A stretch of 39,431 nt of DNA, taken from assembly GCA_964444795.1 (NCBI GenBank), contig CAYUIQ010000057.1, positions 1 through 39,431 of the forward strand, given 5' to 3'. The stretch is from JABMRP01 sp964444795. GTDB lineage: Bacteria; Planctomycetota; Planctomycetia; Pirellulales; Thermoguttaceae. This document shows, one piece after another, positions 16,035-23,426 of this stretch (within the stretch, counting starts at the first letter, position 1; each line of letters starts with the position of its first letter). Both the position numbers and the translations under genes were made by a program. The notes beneath the pieces are model-generated. The model made no database searches. It was not told the DNA's origin and saw only the letters and a program-made list of their open reading frames with translations.

Positions 16035-17081
16035 ATGAGGCAAGTCATGCCATGTGCGTTGGCGGCGGCGGTGGCGTGGGGGCTGGCCGGTTGCTCCGGG
16101 GAACCGGAGGAAAGCAGGACGACGGAACTGGAGGGTGTGTGGCACGTGGAGACGGCGGACCGTAACGGTCACCCGACCCCCGTCTGGGACGAGGCGAATT
16201 GGACTTTTGCCGGCGACGGGCTTACGTCCTCGGATTCCGTCGTGGAGACAGAAGGGAGCACGGTGGTCGATTCCACGGCCTCGCCCAAGACGATCGACAT
16301 TACTCTCCAGTTGGGCAAAGAATCTTGGCCCTTGCGGGGAATCTACGAACTGGACGGAGATTCGCTTCGCATCTGCGCTTCGCCCGACGACAAGGAGCGG
16401 CCGGCAGAGTTCAAGTCCACCGAAGACGGCGGTGAACTGCTCTTCGTGCTCAAGCGCGGCCCCAGCACGAATCAGGAAACAACCTATCGCGCGCAGCAAA
16501 ATCGCCTCAAGAATATCGGCACGGCGATGCACAGTTTCGCGGCGGAAAAGAGGAGATTCCCAGGCCAGGCGATCTATGACGCACAGGGCGAACCGCTGCT
16601 GAGTTGGCGCGTGGCTATCCTGCCGTACTTGGACGGGGGACAGAGCGCCCTCTACGAGCAGTTCCATCTCGACGAGCCGTGGGACAGCGAGCACAACAAA
16701 GCGCTGATCGACAAGATGCCCGACGCCTACAAGTCGGCCGGCGTGGATGGCCCGGGGGAAACCGCAATGATGGTCTTCACCGGTCGGGGGACGCCCTTCG
16801 AAGGCAAGGGTGGGCCCGATCTCTCCGACTTCGGCAGCGATGGCACGTCGCATGTCTTTCTGGTCGTTCAGGCCGGGCCAGACAAGACGGTCCCCTGGAC
16901 CAAGCCGGAGGACCTCACCCTGGACGAAGAGAACCCGATGGCCGCTATGGGGACCATCTCCCGCGGCGCCTTCCTGGCGCTGTATGCCGACGGCAGCGTG
17001 GGTCAGGTCCCCACGTTTATTTTTCCCGAACATCTGCTGTCCCTAATTCGGATCAGAGACGGTGGTCTACGTCCACGGTAA
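16035..17081 (+). CDS. Lipoprotein with TIGR03067 and DUF1559-type domains
   Basis: The ATG at 16035 has AAAGGGGAT just upstream and opens a lipoprotein signal (lipobox GLAGC, Cys20). The product has 348 residues. Residues ~28-135 match the planctomycete TIGR03067 lipocalin-like pattern (LEGVWHVETADRNGHPTP, then DGDSLRICASPDDKERP). Residues ~155-345 are a DUF1559-type module without the pilin helix (NRLKNIGTAMHSFAAEKRRFP, LLSWRVAILPYLD, and ALYADGSVGQVP at the end). So it is a lipid-anchored fusion of two families common in this phylum; no activity is known. It is divergent from the DUF1559 gene across a 286-bp region with promoters for both. Confidence 0.85.
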   Translation: MRQVMPCALAAAVAWGLAGCSGEPEESRTTELEGVWHVETADRNGHPTPVWDEANWTFAGDGLTSSDSVVETEGSTVVDSTASPKTIDITLQLGKESWPLRGIYELDGDSLRICASPDDKERPAEFKSTEDGGELLFVLKRGPSTNQETTYRAQQNRLKNIGTAMHSFAAEKRRFPGQAIYDAQGEPLLSWRVAILPYLDGGQSALYEQFHLDEPWDSEHNKALIDKMPDAYKSAGVDGPGETAMMVFTGRGTPFEGKGGPDLSDFGSDGTSHVFLVVQAGPDKTVPWTKPEDLTLDEENPMAAMGTISRGAFLALYADGSVGQVPTFIFPEHLLSLIRIRDGGLRPR

Positions 17082-17097
17082 GCGAGGCGGTGTTCCC

Positions 17098-17233
17098 CTC
17101 GTTCCCACGCTTCTGCGTGGGAACGCAAGTCCGGAGGCTTCGCGTCGTCGCAACCCGTTGTATCACTGAGAGTTCCGACTCGTCGGCGCAAAGCGTCACG
17201 TCCGTGCATTACGACGCGAAGCGTGGCAACGAG
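17098..17233. repeat. Nested inverted-repeat element
   Basis: A strong hairpin, CGTTCCCACGC / GCGTGGGAACG with a TTCT loop, lies at 17100-17125. The outer segment CCTCGTTCCCACGCTTC (17098-17114) also has an inverted, slightly altered copy at 17218-17233. An inner pair (CTTCGCGTCGT near 17136, ACGACGCGAAG near 17211) nests between them. It starts 17 bp after the stop of the lipoprotein gene, so the first hairpin may work as its terminator. From memory, CGTTCCCACGC hairpins are widely dispersed in planctomycete genomes. Confidence 0.6.
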
Positions 17234-17274
17234 AAACCACGTCGATGAAATGTCCGGGCAAGTTCAAAAGCATC

Positions 17275-17310
17275 TTGACTTATCTGTATTGTTGCAATAT
17301 AATAGCAACA
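17275..17310 (+). promoter_or_regulatory. Near-consensus promoter with palindromic operator over the -10 box
   Basis: TTGACT (17275-17280), a 17-bp spacer and a perfect TATAAT (17298-17303). A palindrome TGTTGC-N9-GCAACA (17290-17310) is centred on the -10 box, where a bound repressor would block polymerase. The leader to the start at 17332 would be only about 20 nt. This is the strongest promoter match in the window. Confidence 0.7.
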
Positions 17311-17331
17311 TAACCGATGGGAGAAGATGCA

Positions 17332-18072
17332 ATGCCTTCCGCCTGGCAACTGACCCCGGAAATGTTCCTCTCCTTGGAGGAGACGGACTCGTTACTTGAG
17401 CACGTGCGGGCTCGTTGCCGGGAGGCGAGCGGCCGAGCGGCGATTTCCGCGCAGTTGGATCGCTTGATTATCGAAGGGCTTCTCTTTTCCGGGCTGCGCA
17501 CAACCGAGTTCTGCCACCTCCGACTTGCCGACACGGTCGTCGGGCAGGGGCGGCCGGTCTTTGTCGTCACGGGGCTTCGGGGGCGCGACCGGACGGTCTA
17601 CCTGCCGGCCGAGATCGGGGAACTCGTCAAACAGTTCGCCGGTGGCACGCGTCCGGCGCTGTTGCCCGAAGGAGTCGACCCGAACGACTTGACGCAGCCG
17701 CTTGTTTTCAGCCAGCGCAGGACCCCTTTGGAGCGGACCGGTTTGTATCGCCGCGTGGTGCGCGTACTCCGCGCGGCCGGGCAGGATGATCGAGCAAGCG
17801 TCCAACTGCTCCGCCACACCTATGGCTACTTGGCCTACGTTCGGTCCAACGGGAACCTGCTCTTCGTACAGCGACAGCTCGGCCACGCCCATCCGATGAT
17901 CACCAGCATCTACGCCCAATTCGTCAACGAGTCCTACGAGTCACTGGCCGAGCAGGTGTACGACACAACGCGCGTGCAACGGCCGGTCGGAGCCGACAGG
18001 CGGCCGTCATCGGCCGGAGAAGCACATGCGGATGAAAGGAAGAAACATGAAGACGGTCATCACCGACGATGA
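17332..18072 (+). CDS. Tyrosine recombinase/integrase catalytic domain, no core-binding domain
   Basis: The start at 17332 is chosen because GGGAGA lies 8 nt upstream; an earlier ATG at 17317 has no such site. The 246-residue product matches the catalytic half of phage-integrase/Xer proteins: FSGLRTTEF with Arg56, TGLRGRDRTVYLP (beta hairpin), VQLLRHTYG with Arg161, QLGHA with His185, and the nucleophile Tyr194 in ITSIYAQF. Two points are odd. The N-terminal core-binding domain is absent, and the usual HxxR histidine is Gln158, with no clear hairpin lysine. It may therefore be inactive, or have become a DNA-binding regulator. Its last 26 bp overlap the acyl carrier protein gene. The basic tail (after ~215) is low-complexity. 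Confidence 0.85.
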   Translation: MPSAWQLTPEMFLSLEETDSLLEHVRARCREASGRAAISAQLDRLIIEGLLFSGLRTTEFCHLRLADTVVGQGRPVFVVTGLRGRDRTVYLPAEIGELVKQFAGGTRPALLPEGVDPNDLTQPLVFSQRRTPLERTGLYRRVVRVLRAAGQDDRASVQLLRHTYGYLAYVRSNGNLLFVQRQLGHAHPMITSIYAQFVNESYESLAEQVYDTTRVQRPVGADRRPSSAGEAHADERKKHEDGHHRR

Positions 18073-18448
18073 AATCTACGAGAAAGTGCGGCAGATTGTC
18101 GCCAATGCCTTGGGCGTCGAAGAGGAGGAGGTAACTCCCGAGGCGCGGCTGACCGACGACCTGGGCGCCGAATCGATCGACTTCCTGGACATCTTCTTCC
18201 AGGTCGACAAGACGTTCGGGGTGAAGATCGACGCACACGAGAAAATCATGAACACCGTGGCCAACGACGATCGCTTCGTGCAGGGGGGCACGATTACGGA
18301 CGCGGGGATGGAGGAACTGCGGCGGCAGTTGCCGGGCATCGACCTGGAATCCCTGGAGCAAAGCCGAAACATGGTCGATTTTCTCCGCACGTTCACGGTC
18401 GACGGAGTCGTTCGACTGACCAGAGCGAAACTGAACGAATGCGCATGA
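18047..18448 (+). CDS. Long acyl carrier protein
   Basis: The ATG at 18047 has AAGGA 6 nt upstream and lies inside the end of the recombinase gene. The product has 133 residues. Residues 1-85 are a typical acyl carrier fold: ALGVEEEEVTPEARLTDDLG, then AESIDFLDIFF, with Ser43 as the 4'-phosphopantetheine site (the usual DSL is ESI). A stretch of about 50 residues beyond the normal end (ITDAGMEELRRQLPGIDLES, then FLRTFTVDGVVRLTRAKL) is extra compared with the usual ~80 residues of fatty-acid ACP. Dedicated ACPs of this sort serve specialised acyl or lipid pathways, but no synthase, transferase or ligase gene lies nearby. Co-transcription with the recombinase is strongly suggested by the overlap. 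Confidence 0.88.
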   Translation: MKTVITDDEIYEKVRQIVANALGVEEEEVTPEARLTDDLGAESIDFLDIFFQVDKTFGVKIDAHEKIMNTVANDDRFVQGGTITDAGMEELRRQLPGIDLESLEQSRNMVDFLRTFTVDGVVRLTRAKLNECA

Positions 18449-18510
18449 GCACGCCGCCGGCGGGGTTCATCCGTCGAACCACTTCTTCCGTGTGAATCGT
18501 GGCGGCCGTC

Positions 18511-18570
18511 TTGGCAGGAAATCTCGCTCCAGGTGCTTGACACGAATCGGCGGCCTTGCCAAAACGCGCG
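18511..18570 (+). repeat. Second copy of the 15927-15986 promoter-like block
   Basis: Starting at TTGGCAGG, 37 of the first 50 bases match the block at 15927. They include GCTCCAGGT, CTTGACAC at the same spacing and a later TTGCC. Here the -10 position reads CAAAAC, a poor box, and no plus-strand gene follows (the next gene, to its right, is on the minus strand and ends at 18619). TTGGCA (18511-18516) and TGCCAA (18557-18562) form a perfect inverted repeat. Confidence 0.45.
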
Positions 18571-18618
18571 GTGTGCCATTTCAGGCGTTACCGAGCACTA
18601 GCGGTTCAGGATCGTCAA

Positions 18619-19614
18619 TTATCGGTCCCACCCCACCCCTACTTCCAGCTTCCGCGCCGTAATCGTTGGCGTACCGCCTTCAGCGTCGGGTACGTTCAAC
18701 TCTTTCGGCGCCGGCGGGATAAACGTGGTTTTCATCCCTTCGATGCTCATCGTGCCTGACTTGGGGTCGAGCGTCATTACGGCATAGAGCGGATCGCGGT
18801 AGGGCGCGGTGTAGCTGACCCACGGATGGGCCTTTTCAACGTCTGGAGCGAACCGCCGGCGTTTGTACTCACCGCCAAGCCATTGGTAAGACATGCTGTT
18901 GATCTGGAGGTAATGGATGCCGTGGATGGTCTTCACGTAATCGGCGTGGTGATGACCAGACAGGCAGGCGAACACCCGAGTTTGCCCGGCGTTGCGGTTG
19001 ACCTGCTCGAGGACTTTGCGGACCTGCTCGCCGTTGGCCACGCCGCTGTCGGTCTTTTCTATACTCTGGTGGGAATAGATCACCGTGGGGTTGGCGGTCG
19101 ATGCCAGATCCTTTTCCAGCCAGGCCAACTGTTCGGTGTCGATGTAACGGTTGTACCCGGACCACGGCCGGGGGTTGGCGTCGTTGCCGTCGAGCACGAC
19201 AAAGTGCCAGCCCTTGACGTCGAACGAATAATACCGCCCTTGCATGGCCCACCAGTCCATCGTCTGTTGCTTGGTGAAGCCGTGATCGGTATCGTGGTTA
19301 CCCAACACGTGATACCGCGGCCCGGCAAATCCATTCCACGCATCCATAAACGGCTGATTGTGCTCGTGCGGCAGCGCAAAATCTCCCAACTGAATCACAT
19401 AATCGGGCTTCCGCCGGTTCATCTGGTTCACGAAATACTTCATTCGCGCGGGAGCATCGTGGATCACGTCCTGATGCACGTCGGCCACGATTCCCACCGA
19501 GACCGCCTCACGAACCGATGCTTCGTTTGCCTCTGCCCACGCGTGTCCCATCGACAACGCGGCCATCGATCCGCCCAGAGTTTTCAGTGCATCGCGTCGC
19601 GTTAACTGCCGCAT
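18619..19614 (-). CDS. Tat-exported metallophosphoesterase
   Basis: The start is taken at 19614, with AGGAG 7 nt upstream; the ATG at 19620 is too close to that site. The 331-residue product opens with a twin-arginine type signal (LTRRDALKTLGGSMAALSMG). The calcineurin-like phosphoesterase motifs follow in order: DVH (Asp45, His47), GD at 77-78, GNHD at 105-108, a central YSHQS, and SGHHH near 215-219. These bind two metal ions. The substrate is unknown; secreted members of this fold hydrolyse phosphomonoesters or diesters and nucleotides. It lies between the acyl carrier protein (convergent) and a sulfatase (divergent). Confidence 0.88.
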   Translation of the reverse strand: MRQLTRRDALKTLGGSMAALSMGHAWAEANEASVREAVSVGIVADVHQDVIHDAPARMKYFVNQMNRRKPDYVIQLGDFALPHEHNQPFMDAWNGFAGPRYHVLGNHDTDHGFTKQQTMDWWAMQGRYYSFDVKGWHFVVLDGNDANPRPWSGYNRYIDTEQLAWLEKDLASTANPTVIYSHQSIEKTDSGVANGEQVRKVLEQVNRNAGQTRVFACLSGHHHADYVKTIHGIHYLQINSMSYQWLGGEYKRRRFAPDVEKAHPWVSYTAPYRDPLYAVMTLDPKSGTMSIEGMKTTFIPPAPKELNVPDAEGGTPTITARKLEVGVGWDR

Positions 19615-19819
19615 GGCCATACTCCTGCCGGGCTCGGTATTACCATCGATTCCCAACCGCCGATTCTATTGACATCGAGAACGATTATACCATGACAATG
19701 GAACCGGCCGTAGCCTTGTGGGGTGGGACAAGAGACGGCACCCTCCGCCAGAGGCGGATGGAACACCGCCGTGGCCGCGGACCGTAACCTCATCCATGAC
19801 GGACTTACGGCCCCCGGCG

Positions 19820-19848
19820 CTGGCTTCCGCGCCAATCCGGAGTAGAAT
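19820..19848 (+). promoter_or_regulatory. Weak promoter candidate for the second sulfatase
   Basis: TAGAAT (19843-19848) lies 44 nt before the ATG at 19893, with CTGGCT 17 bp upstream as a poor -35 box. The -10 match is good, the -35 is not. Confidence 0.3.
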
Positions 19849-19892
19849 GACTTGGCGATCATCGCGACGATCCAAGACCGGGAGTGAATACG

Positions 19893-21356
19893 ATGCAAAT
19901 GAGATCGACTGGCCGGCTTGCCGGTGTGATTGGGATCGGCCTATTGCTACTCGGCACGGCCCGAACCTCTCTGGCCGAACCGGTTCCCAGGCCCAACATC
20001 CTCTTCATCATGGCCGACGACCACACGAGCCAGGCCTGGGGATGTTACGGAGGCCGGCTGGCCCCTTGGGTCAAGACGCCGAACATCGATCGGCTGGCCC
20101 AACAGGGGGCTCGGCTGACCAACTGCTTCTGCACCAACTCGATCTGCGTACCCAGCCGGGCGTCGATTCTCACCGGCCAGTACAGCCACGTCAATGGCGT
20201 GAAGACGCTTTCCGGGGCGTTGGACCCGGCGGCCGACAACGTCGCCAAACGCCTGCGGAAGGCCGGCTACCAAACAGCCCTGGTCGGTAAGTGGCATCTG
20301 AAGAAACCGCCGGCCGGGTTCGACTACTGGAATATCATCAAGGGCCAGGGCCGCTATCACAACCCGGTGATGTACGAAATGGATCAGACCAAGCCCGTCG
20401 TGCAAGAGGGCGGCTATAGCACCGACGTGTTTACCGGCAAAGCCCTGGCTTGGCTCGCATCGCGCGAGTCGGAGAAGCCGTTCTGTCTGATGTTGCACTT
20501 CAAGGCGACGCACGAGCCGTGGCAGTTTCACCCCCGCCACGGGAAGCTGTATCGCGACGTCGATTTGCCGGAGCCCGAGACGCTGTTCGGCTCGACCGGC
20601 CCGAAGGGTACGCTCGTGCCGGGTTGGCCGCTGGAGATTCTCACCCAGCGGATGAGCCGCCCGGGTCACGGCGACGGAAAACTCGAATTGGACACCGCCG
20701 ATCCCAAAGCCGTCCGCCGGGCGACGTACCAGAAATTCGTCAAGGACTTCCTCCGCGCCGGCGCGGCGATCGACGAGAACATCGGCCGGGTGTTGGAGTA
20801 TCTCGACAAGCACGAACTGGCCCGCGATACGATCGTTATCTACACCAGCGACCAGGGGTATTTTCTCGGTGAGCATAACTACTTCGACAAACGGTTCATG
20901 CTCGAAGAGAGCCTGCGGATGCCGCTGGTCGTGCGCTACCCGCGCGAGATCGAACCGCGCACCGTGCTCGACGACATCATCCTCAACGTCGATTTCGCGC
21001 CCACGTTTCTCGATTACGCCAGCTCCAAACCGCCCCGGGCGATGCAGGGGCGCAGCTTTCGCGCCAATCTGGCGGGCAACACACCGGCCGACTGGCGCGA
21101 CGCGATGTACTACCGCTATTACGCGGGCAGTCGCCAACGGCCGGCCCATTTCGGCATCCGCACCCACGACGCCAAGCTGATCCATTACGACGGCCTAACG
21201 GATCGGGCCGAAGATCGCCGCTGGGAGTTTTACGATCTGGCCAGCGAGCCGCACGAAAGTCGCAACGCCGTTGACGACGCAGCTCATGCGAAGGTCATCG
21301 GGCAACTTAAGAAACGCCTGGGGAAACTCCAAGCCGACCTGGGCGACGCGCCGTGA
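19893..21356 (+). CDS. Type I sulfatase (formylglycine-dependent), secreted
   Basis: The ATG at 19893 has GGGAG 8 nt upstream (ATG at 19899 and GTG at 19884 are alternatives). The 487-residue product has a signal peptide (to about residue 28), the metal site RPNILFIMADDH, and the sulfatase signature CVPSRASILTG with Cys85 as formylglycine precursor. GKWHLKKPPAGFDYW, FCLMLHFKATHEPW, YTSDQGYFLGEHNYF and the closing YDLASEPHES are further family blocks. It resembles the sulfatase at 10773-12437 in layout but is clearly diverged and stands alone. Its target is probably a sulfated glycan; the sequence does not say which. Confidence 0.92.
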   Translation: MQMRSTGRLAGVIGIGLLLLGTARTSLAEPVPRPNILFIMADDHTSQAWGCYGGRLAPWVKTPNIDRLAQQGARLTNCFCTNSICVPSRASILTGQYSHVNGVKTLSGALDPAADNVAKRLRKAGYQTALVGKWHLKKPPAGFDYWNIIKGQGRYHNPVMYEMDQTKPVVQEGGYSTDVFTGKALAWLASRESEKPFCLMLHFKATHEPWQFHPRHGKLYRDVDLPEPETLFGSTGPKGTLVPGWPLEILTQRMSRPGHGDGKLELDTADPKAVRRATYQKFVKDFLRAGAAIDENIGRVLEYLDKHELARDTIVIYTSDQGYFLGEHNYFDKRFMLEESLRMPLVVRYPREIEPRTVLDDIILNVDFAPTFLDYASSKPPRAMQGRSFRANLAGNTPADWRDAMYYRYYAGSRQRPAHFGIRTHDAKLIHYDGLTDRAEDRRWEFYDLASEPHESRNAVDDAAHAKVIGQLKKRLGKLQADLGDAP

Positions 21357-21450
21357 GCGTGGGGAGTATAGAGGCCATCTCGTCGAAAGGTTGGAGAAGA
21401 AATCTCACTACTGACTACTGTCGGTGTGATCCTAAATCACCCGGTGTCCT

Positions 21451-21948
21451 ATGCAGCGATTCAAGAAACGCATTCGAATTCTCGCCGAAGAATGCAATAG
21501 CGATATTGAATACGGCCACGACGATTCGATTCACGTCCGCTTCGATTCCGGTTCTGCCACATTCACACCCATGTCGTTCGAGACGATGGCCTGCTGCATC
21601 GACTTGGGTGATGGTCCACGAACATTTACGCTTCCGAAGACCTACGTTTTCGATGTCGTAGATCGGCTCGCATCGTCACATCTCGCATCGACACTTCGCG
21701 ACTACCCGAAATCACCGATACTGCAACTTGACGATTACATAAATGACGAACGGGGACTCCCGTTTCTGCTGTCGCTGCAACAGGAACTTTCAGACAACCC
21801 ATCACTTGTTCGCAAAGAACTCGGCGGAAACCGAATTCTGGCAAAATACTTTCGGGGCGTGATGATTCTTCGTGATGATCTAATAATGGCTGGCACAAAC
21901 GTGATTGAATTTGGCCCGTCGTTACCAAACCTGAAGAAAGCGACATAA
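21451..21948 (+). CDS. Orphan hypothetical protein in a cassette-like unit
   Basis: I do not recognise this 165-residue protein. It has no signal peptide or membrane helix, and looks like a soluble alpha/beta protein with two cysteines side by side (Cys49-Cys50). The start has no visible ribosome-binding site, although 30 nt of leader remain between the left repeat and the ATG. The base composition differs from the flanking genes, consistent with transfer. The stop codon TAA is itself part of a TAACAAT string, as in integron-type gene cassettes. It stands alone between a sulfatase and a convergent UroD-family gene. Confidence 0.6.
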   Translation: MQRFKKRIRILAEECNSDIEYGHDDSIHVRFDSGSATFTPMSFETMACCIDLGDGPRTFTLPKTYVFDVVDRLASSHLASTLRDYPKSPILQLDDYINDERGLPFLLSLQQELSDNPSLVRKELGGNRILAKYFRGVMILRDDLIMAGTNVIEFGPSLPNLKKAT

Positions 21949-21978
21949 CAATCCGTTGCACCGGAGCCGCGGGCCGGC
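21946..21978 (+). other. Possible partial attC-like site
   Basis: The stop codon runs into TAACAATCCGTTGCACCGG, followed by a GC-rich symmetric stretch (AGCCGCGGGCCGGC). This resembles the start of attC sites as I remember them from planctomycete gene cassettes, where TAAC is the R'' core. A matching second half (GTTRNNC side) is not visible, as the right inverted repeat interrupts it. Confidence 0.25.
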
Positions 21979-22161
21979 AGTAGTCAGTAGTGGCGAACGA
22001 AAACGGGGTCGGCATGAAAATTCGACAAGAACTGTCTAAGCTGAAAACGGTTCTGCCTCTTTCTTGCCTTTGCACTTTTCTCGCTCGTTGCGTTCTGGGG
22101 GCTCGCTGCTCGTTCCTCGCAACTCGACCCCAGCCACCCTTCGTTCAGGTCTAGCACCAAC

Positions 22162-23247
22162 TCACCCCCCATACACGGCCAAGATATTCTCGGTTGGCGT
22201 GTCGGGCGTAATCTCGTGCGACGGCCCAAGCACAATACCGCCGTCGTGGCCGAAAAGCTCTTTCGCCTCGGCCACCGCGGCGCGAATTTCCGCGGGCGTT
22301 CCCTTGGGCAGAAGCTTCTGCACGTCGATGCCGCCGTGCCAGCAGACGTTGTTGCCGTAGCGCCGTTTGAGTGTCGCCAGGTCCATCTCCCGGGCCGACG
22401 TCTGCACCGGGTCGAGGATGTCGACGCCGATGTCGATTAGCGTCGGGATGATCGGATGATAGCTGCCGCAACAATGGTAGAACACCTTCAGCCCGTATTG
22501 CTTCGCGTCGGCGTAGAGTATTTCGGACCACTTCTTCAGATACCGATGCCACTGCACCGGGCCCATCATCAGCCCGTTTTGCATGGCCACGTCGTCCCAG
22601 TGGACGTAGTGGTCCAACTGCGAGCCGACTTGGGCCAAGGCCGCGCGGTTGAACTCCACGGCAAACGTGCCCACCTTGTCGATAATCGCCTCGGCCATCG
22701 CCGGGTCGGCGGCCATGTCCATCAGCAGCCGGTCCATGCCGCGGAGCCGGGCCGCGAGCATGTAAACGTGGTTCAATCGGCCCGTGCTCCAGAGACCGCG
22801 AACCGGGGCACCGTCGTCGACCGCCATGCCGGTGAAATCGAAATCCTCGATCCGCGGCGAGGGGTACTCTTCGACCTGCCAAACCGAAGTAAACTCGGCC
22901 ATGGGATGGTCGGGCCAGTCGACGTAGGTATGCGTTTCGGCGGAGATCTCCTTGGCCATCAGCCCCCAGACAAACTCCAGATGGAACAAACAGTGTTCAT
23001 CGGTGACCGGCCCCACGTATTTCGGCGCCAGCCGCGTGTACCGGCCCATCGACGAACCGCCGGAGAACAGGTCGACCCCCAGCCGCTCGGCAAGCTCGGG
23101 CCAATGATCGTTGACCGGCCCCAAGCCAAAATGTTCGCAGAGCTTCGCGTCCGTCTCGGGAAGCGCGCGATACATCACCGGCACTCGATCGACCGGCTGG
23201 TGGTTGATGGCCGCGAAGACTCTCTGCCTGGACTGCTCGACGGACAT
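22162..23247 (-). CDS. Uroporphyrinogen decarboxylase (URO-D/MtaA) family protein
   Basis: The ATG at 23247 has CAGGAG 7 nt upstream; the longer open frame to 23484 runs across the divergent cupin gene and is not used. The 361-residue product has the TIM-barrel URO-D pattern: an N-terminal QRVFAAINHQPVDRVPV, the block FYHCCGSYHPIIPTLIDIGV, DILDPVQTSAREMDLATLK and the C-terminal SHEITPDTPTENILAVYGG. The His-x-Cys pair in the central block is the zinc site of the methyltransferase branch (MtaA/CmuA-type) rather than of true heme-pathway HemE. Many planctomycete paralogues of unknown substrate exist; no corrinoid protein is nearby. Divergent from the cupin gene. Confidence 0.85.
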   Translation of the reverse strand: MSVEQSRQRVFAAINHQPVDRVPVMYRALPETDAKLCEHFGLGPVNDHWPELAERLGVDLFSGGSSMGRYTRLAPKYVGPVTDEHCLFHLEFVWGLMAKEISAETHTYVDWPDHPMAEFTSVWQVEEYPSPRIEDFDFTGMAVDDGAPVRGLWSTGRLNHVYMLAARLRGMDRLLMDMAADPAMAEAIIDKVGTFAVEFNRAALAQVGSQLDHYVHWDDVAMQNGLMMGPVQWHRYLKKWSEILYADAKQYGLKVFYHCCGSYHPIIPTLIDIGVDILDPVQTSAREMDLATLKRRYGNNVCWHGGIDVQKLLPKGTPAEIRAAVAEAKELFGHDGGIVLGPSHEITPDTPTENILAVYGG

Positions 23248-23336
23248 GGTCAAACTCCTGCTGCGCGGTTCGATTCCGATCCGCCGCCATGATAGCAGAC
23301 ATCGGGCCGGTGCGTATAGTAGCCATCTCTCGATCG

Positions 23337-23365
23337 TTGACTCATTCCGCAGATCCGCGTATGGT
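23337..23365 (+). promoter_or_regulatory. Sigma70-type promoter of the cupin gene
   Basis: TTGACT (23337-23342), a 17-bp spacer and TATGGT (23360-23365), 61 nt before the ATG at 23427. The same -10 sequence is used by the DUF1559 promoter. Confidence 0.55.
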
Positions 23366-23426
23366 AAATGTAACTCTCGCGGGCACGTTGCCCTCCCGAA
23401 TTCCCTGAAATACGAGGTGTATCGAG

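Larger units (their letters stand above)
21406..21992. repeat. 15-bp perfect inverted repeats flanking an orphan ORF
   Basis: CACTACTGACTACTG (21406-21420) and its exact reverse complement (21978-21992) enclose one ORF and little else, 587 bp in all. The enclosed DNA is visibly more AT-rich than its neighbours. This may be a small mobile cassette or an ORF caught between two copies of a dispersed repeat; no target duplication is obvious. Confidence 0.6.

Noticed and set aside
15749..16048. N-terminal extension of the DUF1559 protein
   Set aside because: It lacks family similarity and crosses both divergent promoters; the pilin-like signal starts near the ATG at 15748.
17332..18072. Boundary of an integrated phage or genomic island with att sites
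   Set aside because: No tRNA gene, direct repeats or phage genes flank the recombinase; the neighbours are chromosomal in character.
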